64,000 nucleotides of DNA, from NCBI GenBank assembly GCA_944391115.1, contig CALXSJ010000005.1, positions 1 to 64,000 of the forward strand. Reading direction: 5' to 3'. This DNA is from an uncultured Victivallales bacterium (GTDB lineage Bacteria; Verrucomicrobiota; Lentisphaeria; Victivallales; UBA1829). Positions 8,531 through 15,110 of the stretch are shown one piece after another; positions within the stretch are counted from its first letter, which is position 1; every line of letters starts with the position of its first letter. The position numbers and the translations under genes were made by a program. The notes beneath the pieces were generated by a model, which saw only the letters and a program-made list of their open reading frames with translations, did no database searches and was not told where the DNA came from.

Positions 8531-9562
8531 ATGAAGGATGGTTTTTTTCCGTATCTGCTGAAACGCTGTCTGCTCGGGATGGTGACATTGTTCATCATTC
8601 TGTTCGCCAGCTATGTCCTGATGCGTCTTGCACCCGGCGATCCGACCCGGAGCTCCATGCTCGGAGAAGGCGCGGGCTCGCAGATGTCTTCCGATCGGAA
8701 CACGCTGGCGCACAACCAGTCCCTCCGGGAAAAACTCCATCTGGACAAACCGGTTCCGGTCGGCTTTTTCCTCTGGCTGGAGCGAGTGGCGCTTCACGGG
8801 GATTTCGGAGAATCCGCGGCCGTGGACAAGGGCCGCCCCGTCACGGGGCTGATCCTGGAGCGCCTGCCCGTGACCGTGAGTCTGAATGTGCTTGCCATCC
8901 TCGTGACTTATCTTCTGGCGATTCCGCTCGGCATCTTTTCCGCGGTCCGCCCGGATACGAAACTGGATAATATCATTACCTTTTTCCTTTTTTTCCTCTA
9001 TTCGCTGCCGGTCTTGTGGGTCGCTCTCATGCTGCAGGCGATGCTGTGCAAAGGGGGATGTCTGCCGCTGTTTCCGCTCAAGGGGATTTTTCCGGAAATC
9101 ACGCATGGCATGTCGACATGGAGAATCATCGGAAACACGCTCTGGCATTACGTTCTACCCGTCTTCTGCCTGAGTTATGCCGGCTTTGCCGGACTTGCCC
9201 GTTTCACGCGGTCGGGAATGCTGGATGTGATCCATCAGGATTACATCAAAACCGCGCGCGCAAAGGGGCTCGGAGAATGGAGCGTCATCATGAAGCATGC
9301 GCTCCGCAACGCCCTGATTATCATGATTACTCTGTTCGCCGGCATTCTTCCCTCCCTGGTTGCCGGAAGCATTCTCGTGGAATACGTGTTCAACATCCCC
9401 GGCATGGGATCGCTTTCGATGCTGGCTCTGAGCAGCCGCGACATTCCGCTGCTGATGGCCTTGTTCGCCTTCGGCGGCGCTCTGACCCTTGCGGGAATCC
9501 TGCTGTCCGATCTCCTCTATGTGATTGCCGATCCGCGGATCGATTTCGATTCCCGTGTATGA
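8531..9562 (+). CDS. solitary DppB/OppB-type ABC transporter permease
   Basis: 343 aa from the ATG at 8531, set by AAGGAGG six nt upstream; the longer open frame runs through the promoter. It has about six membrane segments, the first being LGMVTLFIILFASYVLM with the family motif RLAPGDPT after it. The EAA loop (DYIKTARAKGLGEWSVIMKHALRNAL) and the EYVFNIPGMG segment identify the type 1 oligopeptide/nickel permease B component. Normally this gene sits with a C permease, a binding protein and one or two ATPases. Here it has its own promoter and terminator and none of those partners nearby, so it may work with subunits encoded elsewhere. It converges on the oxidoreductase gene. Confidence 0.9.
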   Translation: MKDGFFPYLLKRCLLGMVTLFIILFASYVLMRLAPGDPTRSSMLGEGAGSQMSSDRNTLAHNQSLREKLHLDKPVPVGFFLWLERVALHGDFGESAAVDKGRPVTGLILERLPVTVSLNVLAILVTYLLAIPLGIFSAVRPDTKLDNIITFFLFFLYSLPVLWVALMLQAMLCKGGCLPLFPLKGIFPEITHGMSTWRIIGNTLWHYVLPVFCLSYAGFAGLARFTRSGMLDVIHQDYIKTARAKGLGEWSVIMKHALRNALIIMITLFAGILPSLVAGSILVEYVFNIPGMGSLSMLALSSRDIPLLMALFAFGGALTLAGILLSDLLYVIADPRIDFDSRV

Positions 9563-9584
9563 TATCCGGCCCGGTTTCCGGATA

Positions 9585-9627
9585 CAAAAAAATCCCCGCG
9601 GTATTTTGTCCGCCGGGGATTTTTCTT
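9585..9627. terminator. bidirectional terminator between permease and oxidoreductase genes
   Basis: AAAATCCCCG and CGGGGATTTT arms enclose a further short GC stem, with A-run and T-run flanks, between the convergent genes ending at 9562 and 9649. Confidence 0.85.
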
Positions 9628-9648
9628 CTTTCTTTCAACGGGAAAGCG

Positions 9649-10758
9649 TTACTTGATCGTAACCTCTTTGCCGGCCGCCGCGGAGCGGTAGATGCCGTCA
9701 AGCATCTTCTGGACGGCAAGTCCGGCCTCGCCGGGAGCTCCCTGCGGGGTTCCCTTGGTGCAGGCGTCAACCCAGTTCTGGAGTTTTGTCCGGAACATGT
9801 AGATCCAGTCCGCATTGCCGACGAAAGTCGGTGTCATATTGACCATCAGGTCGTTCTGGTCGGTGTAGATTTCGGCATTTTCCCAGTTGCAGCCGCCCTT
9901 GGTGCCCATCGCGGACCAGTTGAAAATGTCGTTTTTCGGAATGTGGGCGACGAAGGAGGATTCAATCTGCAGGATCGCGCCGTTGTCGAAGCGGATCTGT
10001 CCGATCGCAAGATCTTCCACCGTATAGGTCTTGTAGTCCCAGTTCGGCCATGCGTTCCGGACGGTGCTCGGCTTGTTGCCCATGTAGGTCCAGATGTTGC
10101 CGCTGGCTGCAACGGGTTTCGGGGAACCCATGAATTCGTATGCGCACTCCAGAATGTGGACGCCGATGTCGATCATCGGGCCGCCGCCCTGGAGTTCCTT
10201 CTGTCCGAAGACGCCCCAGTTCGGAATGCCGCGGCGGCGGAGCGCCTGGCATCTGACGAACATGATGTCGCCGAACTGACCGTTTTTGCGTGCCTGGATC
10301 AGGGCGGTCGTATTGGTGTTGTAGCGCTGCTGGAAACCGACGGAGAGTTTGACTTTTCCTTTTTTGGCCGCGGCGATCATTTTCTCGCATTCCGCGGGAT
10401 TCATCGCCATGGGTTTTTCGACCATGGCATGGCATCCGGCGAGACAGGCGTCAACCACGGGTGCGCAGTGAACGCCGTTCGGGGTGCAGACGTCGACCGC
10501 GTCGGGTTTGATCTTCTTGAGCATCTCCTTCCAGTCTTTGAAAAGAGCCTTTTTCGGAAGTCCCCACTTTTCCTCCATGACTTTCAGTCTGTCCGGATTG
10601 ATGTCCACGCCGGCGACGATCTCCACTTCGGGGATTTCCTTGTATGCCGTCAGGTGGGTCTGGGCGATGCCGCCGCAGCCGATGATTGCCACTCTGAACT
10701 TTTTCCCCTTGAATTTCTTCTTGGGATCATCCATTTTGACCGATACGCTTTCAGCCAT
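9649..10758 (-). CDS. Gfo/Idh/MocA family NAD(P)-dependent oxidoreductase
   Basis: A 369-aa soluble protein. A Rossmann fold begins at about residue 20 with FRVAIIGCGGIAQTH (the GxGGxA nucleotide-binding loop). The family motif EKPMA follows at about residue 115, and the C-terminal GFO_IDH_MocA alpha/beta domain contains the SVGFQQRYN and GGGPMIDIGVHILE stretches, the latter with the conserved Asp and His of the active site. Such enzymes oxidise or epimerise sugars, inositols or nucleotide sugars, and some remove glycan caps. It has an unusually long charged N-terminal extension (about 20 residues, lysine-rich). GGAG is 11 nt before the start. It is one of three oxidoreductases of this family in the window. 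Confidence 0.9.
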   Translation of the reverse strand: MAESVSVKMDDPKKKFKGKKFRVAIIGCGGIAQTHLTAYKEIPEVEIVAGVDINPDRLKVMEEKWGLPKKALFKDWKEMLKKIKPDAVDVCTPNGVHCAPVVDACLAGCHAMVEKPMAMNPAECEKMIAAAKKGKVKLSVGFQQRYNTNTTALIQARKNGQFGDIMFVRCQALRRRGIPNWGVFGQKELQGGGPMIDIGVHILECAYEFMGSPKPVAASGNIWTYMGNKPSTVRNAWPNWDYKTYTVEDLAIGQIRFDNGAILQIESSFVAHIPKNDIFNWSAMGTKGGCNWENAEIYTDQNDLMVNMTPTFVGNADWIYMFRTKLQNWVDACTKGTPQGAPGEAGLAVQKMLDGIYRSAAAGKEVTIK

Positions 10759-10788
10759 TTTGTCAAAATCTCCATTTTTGTTGTTTTT

Positions 10789-10806
10789 CAGGCGTCTCGC
10801 CGCCTG
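10789..10806. repeat. 6-bp GC hairpin in the leader of the oxidoreductase gene
   Basis: CAGGCG (10789-10794) and CGCCTG (10801-10806) form a perfect short hairpin about 30 nt upstream of the start at 10758. No known riboswitch is recognisable. It may only be a leader stem-loop. Confidence 0.3.
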
Positions 10807-10925
10807 TGACTAAATCCGTTCAGTATTAACTTATACCGCATGTGCAAAAAAATCAATCCCATCCCCGGCGGAAATACGGATTTTCCGGGCGGGAAGAGCC
10901 GTCATCCCGAAACGGTTCCAGCTTT

Positions 10926-11711
10926 CTATTCAAGCGAAATCTCGGAGCCGCCTTTCACCTCGACAGGTTCATTCCGTTCGTTCAGAAGCCAGACGGACTG
11001 CGCGGAGGGATTGCGCACGATGCGGGAATCGGCGGAAGTGACAAGGCGGCGGAACGCCGTGACATAGTCATAAATTTCCATGTTGGTCGCATACCAGACG
11101 GACGGCTTTCCCTCCAGCTTCGCGCAGAGTTCCTCCATGAGATGCCAGTTGCCGTTCCGTTCAAATTCAAAAGAGTGCCCCCAGACATAGAAAAGCGCCG
11201 CATACGGCGAGGCAAGAAACGCATCGGCCAGTTCCATGACGTTTTCCCTGTGATGGCAGGTCGGATTCCATTCAAGGAAATCGTCCGGCAGATTGAATTT
11301 TCCGGTCGATTTCACCGTTCTGGCGTAGACGATTCCGAGAGCGCGCAGAGTCCGGATCACATTTGCGTCATAGGTTCCGAAAGGATACGCCATGCCTCTG
11401 ATGATTCCGCCCGTCAGTTTTTCCAGGGTGCGGCGGTCTTCCAGAACATCCTCGACAAACGACATCTGCGGCATGCGCTCAAAAAACGGGTGTGTCTTCC
11501 CGTGACAGGCGATCTCGTACCCGGCGTATCGTTTCCTCAGGACTTCGGCCTCCTCCGGAGTGCCGCAGCGGCATGCATTCAGATTGAAGGTCCCCTTCAT
11601 GGCGTGACGGTTGAAAATCCCGACGAGTCTTTCGTCAGGTGCGAATCCGTCGTCGTAGCTGAAAGTCAGAGCTTTGGTTTTTCCTCCGGGGAAACAGAAG
11701 GTCAGTCTCAT
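10926..11711 (-). CDS. polysaccharide deacetylase (NodB/CE4-like)
   Basis: 261 aa from the ATG at 11711, seven nt after AAGGAG; an ATG two codons earlier is too close to it. The CE4/NodB fold is shown by motif 1 ALTFSYDDG at about residues 14-22 (catalytic base and metal Asp) and motif 2 CHGKTHPF at about residue 68 (the metal-binding His pair). No signal peptide is visible, which suggests a cytoplasmic enzyme acting on imported acetylated sugars or oligosaccharides, or export by a non-classical route. The gene for a small secreted protein lies 45 bp upstream on the same strand, so the two may form an operon. Confidence 0.85.
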   Translation of the reverse strand: MRLTFCFPGGKTKALTFSYDDGFAPDERLVGIFNRHAMKGTFNLNACRCGTPEEAEVLRKRYAGYEIACHGKTHPFFERMPQMSFVEDVLEDRRTLEKLTGGIIRGMAYPFGTYDANVIRTLRALGIVYARTVKSTGKFNLPDDFLEWNPTCHHRENVMELADAFLASPYAALFYVWGHSFEFERNGNWHLMEELCAKLEGKPSVWYATNMEIYDYVTAFRRLVTSADSRIVRNPSAQSVWLLNERNEPVEVKGGSEISLE

Positions 11712-11756
11712 TATCATTCTCCTTAAGAAGCATTGGCGGATTTTACTGTGCGGAGG

Positions 11757-12314
11757 TCATTTGAAATTTTCAAACGTGAGATCATCCCCCTTGATGTCGA
11801 TCAGGAAAAATCCGAGGAATGCATCCAGAATATCGACGGGGTGAATTGCCACTTTCGCTTCAATCACGCCCGCGCCGAGCGTTCCGCCGATTTCCCAGTA
11901 ATCGCGCGCTCCGTCGCGGATGCCGTAGATCGGATCCGCCGGATTCGGGAAGCCTTCCATGTTCACCCAGTATTCCTGCACGAGGGCGGAGGTCGGCCGG
12001 CGTTCGGTGTCTTCCACTGCAAGGCCGGGCAGAAGCGTGCTCCAGCCGTTCTGAACGGCGCAGCCGTACTGGCGGTTGATGTCCTTGACGAGCCGTGCGG
12101 TATAGCCGATCCCTGCGCCAGTCTGCACGGCATGGGTAAAGCGCAGGTCGGCGCGCGCCGTCACGCCGGTGCCGATTTCAAGGCTGAACACGTCCAGCAG
12201 ATCCAGAACCCTGTTCGGCACATACAGCGTGATCCTGTCCAGCCACTGCGCCTGCGCGTTCATTCCGCTGAACAGCAGAAGAAGCAAAACAATTCCCGGC
12301 AGAAGTTTCCTCAT
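11757..12314 (-). CDS. small secreted protein of unknown function
   Basis: 185 aa with a clear cleavable signal peptide (LLPGIVLLLLLFSGMNAQA, residues about 4-22). The mature part has alternating hydrophobic and glycine stretches (LEIGTGVTARADLRFTH, VQTGAGIGYTARLV), which may be beta-rich. I recall similar N-terminal sequences in uncharacterised envelope proteins or lipoproteins of PVC bacteria but cannot name a family. There is no lipobox. A strong ribosome site AAGGAGATCAGG precedes the ATG, and a good promoter sits at 12354-12382. Envelope localisation is inferred; function is unknown. Confidence 0.75.
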   Translation of the reverse strand: MRKLLPGIVLLLLLFSGMNAQAQWLDRITLYVPNRVLDLLDVFSLEIGTGVTARADLRFTHAVQTGAGIGYTARLVKDINRQYGCAVQNGWSTLLPGLAVEDTERRPTSALVQEYWVNMEGFPNPADPIYGIRDGARDYWEIGGTLGAGVIEAKVAIHPVDILDAFLGFFLIDIKGDDLTFENFK

Positions 12315-12353
12315 CCTGATCTCCTTTTTCCTTGCATGAATGCGTTTTGCTGA

Positions 12354-12382
12354 AAGATAATTCCGTTTCGCTTCTTCTGCAA
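12354..12382 (-). promoter_or_regulatory. sigma70-like promoter for the secreted protein/deacetylase pair
   Basis: On the minus strand TTGCAG (12377-12382), a 17-bp spacer and TATCTT (12354-12359), about 40 bp upstream of the ATG at 12314. Confidence 0.6.
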
Positions 12383-12511
12383 ACTTTTTTTAATGAAAAA
12401 ACAGGAAAAGCGCGGCACAGGAAGAATCCATGCCGGGATGTTTCCGGTGAAATCCGCTTCCTGCAAGGAACGGCAATTTCAGAAAAAAAGCTTTTTTTTT
12501 CAAACGGGGGC

Positions 12512-12540
12512 TTGTCAAAAAAGGAAATCCGGCATATAAT
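12512..12540 (+). promoter_or_regulatory. strong promoter of the GntR-type regulator gene
   Basis: TTGTCA at 12512-12517, a 17-bp spacer and a perfect TATAAT at 12535-12540. Transcription would begin around 12547, giving a leader of only about a dozen nucleotides before the first ATG at 12559. Confidence 0.75.
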
Positions 12541-12544
12541 ATAA

Positions 12545-12567
12545 CTGTCACAATAATAATGGGACAG
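12545..12567. promoter_or_regulatory. candidate autoregulatory operator (CTGTC-N13-GACAG)
   Basis: Inverted repeat CTGTC (12545-12549) and GACAG (12563-12567) centred on the expected transcription start and the first start codon of the regulator gene. A repressor bound here would block its own operon. No binding data; inferred from position and symmetry. Confidence 0.45.
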
Positions 12568-13578
12568 ATGAAAGAAATGAAAGAAAAGAGCTCCAGGGAT
12601 TTCATGCCGCAGTATGTGTCATTCATGCACGATATCATCGGCAGGATTCATGACGGATTCTATCCGCCGGGAGGAAAACTTCCCAGCATCCGGGAACTTG
12701 CGCTGGAATACGGAGTCAGCCGCCGGGTCGCGCATTATGCCGTCGGTCAGCTGGCTTTTCAGAACTATCTGTATACGGAACCCAAGAGCGGGATTTTTGT
12801 GAATCCCGAACTTCGTCCGGGGCTCTTTTACCGGATCGGCTTTCTGCTGAACGAAGACAATCCCATGGAGTGCGGAACGGCCATCGCCGCCATTTCGCGC
12901 ATTGCGTCCGAATCCATGTTCAAGACGGTTCTGATCAACAACTACGGACAGCGGAGGGACCTTGCGGATTTTCTGAAAAAGGACAACTCCTTTGACGGCT
13001 TTCTGCTTTACGGACAGGTGACGGAAACTCTTGCTTCTGCGGTTGGCAAGTTCAAGATTCCATACATGGTGATCGGGAATTATGAAATTTCCGAGCGTCA
13101 TCCGCAGTGCCGCACGGACGTGAAAGGCGCTGTCGCCGATGCTCTGGAAAAGGAATTCCGGCCTTTCGCGGGCAAAAGAATCGCGGCGCTGATGGGAAGC
13201 AGAAAATACCAGTCCGACCGCGCGGCGACGGAAGGACTGAAACTTGCGGTGGAACGCGCGGGTGCTGTGACGTCCGACTCCCTGATCGCCTCCTGCGAAT
13301 CCGACGGATATGAAGAGTGCCTCCGTCTCATGAAACAGAAGCCGGATGTGCTTTACATCCGCCTCTCCCTGAGAATCGGCTACGAAAAATACTGTCTCAG
13401 GAACCCGGACTCGCCGCGCCCCTATGTGATCTATGACAGCGGCCGCTCTTCCGGCACCTTTCATGAAAGCCGGATTTTCAACAAGGTTATTACCGCGGCA
13501 TCAGACGAAGCAGTCGTCGAGAACGCCGTGAAACAACTGATCGCCATGATACACAAGGAGAAAAAGGAGGAAGTATGA
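12559..13578 (+). CDS. GntR-family regulator with LacI-like sugar-binding domain
   Basis: A 339-aa regulator. Residues about 12-85 form a GntR winged helix-turn-helix ([20 protein letters not shown], then [10 protein letters not shown] and TEPKSGIFV). The rest is a periplasmic-binding-protein-like LacI/GalR effector domain ([46 protein letters not shown]). Such chimeric regulators usually sense a mono- or oligosaccharide. The start is uncertain: ATGs at 12559, 12568 and 12577 are all in frame and none has a good ribosome site. The pseudopilin gene begins inside its stop codon (ATGA overlap at 13575-13578), so the regulator is the first gene of the module it probably controls. Confidence 0.9.
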   Translation: MGQMKEMKEKSSRDFMPQYVSFMHDIIGRIHDGFYPPGGKLPSIRELALEYGVSRRVAHYAVGQLAFQNYLYTEPKSGIFVNPELRPGLFYRIGFLLNEDNPMECGTAIAAISRIASESMFKTVLINNYGQRRDLADFLKKDNSFDGFLLYGQVTETLASAVGKFKIPYMVIGNYEISERHPQCRTDVKGAVADALEKEFRPFAGKRIAALMGSRKYQSDRAATEGLKLAVERAGAVTSDSLIASCESDGYEECLRLMKQKPDVLYIRLSLRIGYEKYCLRNPDSPRPYVIYDSGRSSGTFHESRIFNKVITAASDEAVVENAVKQLIAMIHKEKKEEV

Positions 13579-14288
13579 AATCCCGGACAGAAGGAAAAAT
13601 TTTCACGTTGATAGAATTGCTTGTCGTCATATCGATCATTGCGATTCTGGCATCGATGCTGCTGCCCGCCTTGAACAAGGCAAAGCAGAAGGCGCAGGGG
13701 ATCAGCTGCCTCGGCAATATCCGGCAGATCGGAAACGGAATGCTGCTGTATGCGGGAGACAACAACGACCATGTCACGCCGCTGAATCTCGGGACATGGT
13801 ACAACACGGACATGTGGTTCGGCATGATCGCTTCTCATGTCGGAATCAAGCTGGACAATTCCGACAAATACATTCCGGTCTACACCTGTCCGAGCGACGA
13901 GATGGGCCGCACGCTGGACGCCAATCATATGAGCTACGGATACAATGACGGCTATTTCTGCGGCACTTTCACCAGTTACGGCGGAACCTGGGGAATGGGC
14001 AGCCGTCTGACCAAGGTTAAATTCCCCTCCGTCACCCTGATCGTAGGAGAACGCGGCAACCTGCTGCCCGATGAACTGCGCCCTTCCGGAGAAATCGCAT
14101 ACACCTCGGCAGACGGCACGCTCCCGAGCTGGCGGCACAGCTCTTCCGCAACCATCTTCTGCCCGGACGGTCATGCGCAGCTCAAGAAGGCGAAAGATCT
14201 TCTCTACAGGAGAGACGCATGGTCCGCGCCGATCAACAAATATTTCGCCTACAGTTTTCTGGATGCATCCAATCTGACCGGAGAATGA
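13575..14288 (+). CDS. pseudopilin-like protein, regulator-coupled
   Basis: 237 aa. The 9-residue leader MKSRTEGKI is followed by [19 protein letters not shown] (Phe10, Glu14) and [14 protein letters not shown]. The C-terminal part has His-X9-Asp-Gly-His ([13 protein letters not shown]). The -1 residue is Ile9 rather than Gly. Its ATG overlaps the stop of the GntR regulator by 4 nt, with AAGGAGGAAG just upstream, so it is translationally coupled to the regulator. The downstream gene at 14390 is a diverged paralogue, and a large secreted glycan-active protein follows. A role as a module-specific pseudopilus component or surface adaptor is inferred. Confidence 0.92.
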   Translation: MKSRTEGKIFTLIELLVVISIIAILASMLLPALNKAKQKAQGISCLGNIRQIGNGMLLYAGDNNDHVTPLNLGTWYNTDMWFGMIASHVGIKLDNSDKYIPVYTCPSDEMGRTLDANHMSYGYNDGYFCGTFTSYGGTWGMGSRLTKVKFPSVTLIVGERGNLLPDELRPSGEIAYTSADGTLPSWRHSSSATIFCPDGHAQLKKAKDLLYRRDAWSAPINKYFAYSFLDASNLTGE

Positions 14289-14389
14289 GCGCCGGATTTC
14301 TCCGCACGGAACAAAGAACGGATTCCGGCGCGGTCAGGAGGATTGTCTTTTCTTTGCCAGGGCTTCAAACCAGAAAGGATGACTGAACC

Positions 14390-15070
14390 ATGAAGCGTAA
14401 TTTTACTTTGGCGGAGCTGATTCTGATTGCCGTCACGCTCTTTCTCTCGCTCGGACTGTGCGTGCATGCGCTGCATGCGCAGGGATCGAAACAATCCTAC
14501 GTCTGTCTGGACAATCTGAAACGGATCGGATACGCCATTCAGGCGTATGCGGCCGACAACAACGACAGATGTCCGACCTTGAACAGGGGGACCTGGAACA
14601 ACAGCGCGATGTGGTATGGCATGATTGCCGGATATATGCAGATCCAGGTCGGCGATGATCCGGGCGGCATTCCGGCGCTTGCGTGTCCGGAGGACACAGT
14701 CGGGAAAACACTATCCGCCTCGACGGTCAGTTACGGTTACAACAACGGCTATTACAACGGGACTCTCGCCTCCCGCGGCGGAACCTGGGGCGCGGGATCG
14801 AAGCTCAGCGCAGTGAAACGGCCCTCCGTGACACTGCTGGCCGCCGACCGCGGAACCGCGCAGGCGAAGGAAAACCGCCCTGAGGGGGAGATTTCCTATT
14901 CCGCCAAAGACGGCTCCGCACCGGGAAACCGTCACGGAGGAGGCGCCTCCTGCGTTTTTCCGGACGGGCACGGAGAGATCATAGCGAAAACGACGCTTCT
15001 GTATGTCACCGATCCCTGGAAAACGCCGGTCAACAAATATTTCGGATACAGCTTCTGCAAGGAAGAGTGA
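14390..15070 (+). CDS. diverged second pseudopilin-like protein
   Basis: 226 aa, paralogous to the preceding pseudopilin: the blocks GTWNNSAMWYGMIAGY, VSYGYNNGYYNGTLAS and GGTWGAGSKLSAVKRPSVTL align with the neighbour almost without gaps, and His-X9-Asp-Gly-His is kept. The N-terminus has drifted: a 4-residue leader MKRN, then FTLAELILIAVTLFLSLGL, which keeps Phe+1 and Glu+5 but lacks the usual LLVVIAII core and the LLPAL segment. Its first helix runs straight into CVHALHAQ. It may be a minor pseudopilin partner of the 13575 product. AAAGGA lies about 12 nt before the ATG. Confidence 0.88.
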   Translation: MKRNFTLAELILIAVTLFLSLGLCVHALHAQGSKQSYVCLDNLKRIGYAIQAYAADNNDRCPTLNRGTWNNSAMWYGMIAGYMQIQVGDDPGGIPALACPEDTVGKTLSASTVSYGYNNGYYNGTLASRGGTWGAGSKLSAVKRPSVTLLAADRGTAQAKENRPEGEISYSAKDGSAPGNRHGGGASCVFPDGHGEIIAKTTLLYVTDPWKTPVNKYFGYSFCKEE

Positions 15071-15110
15071 TTTCCGGCGTCCACAACACTGAAAACAGGA
15101 CAAGACACAA

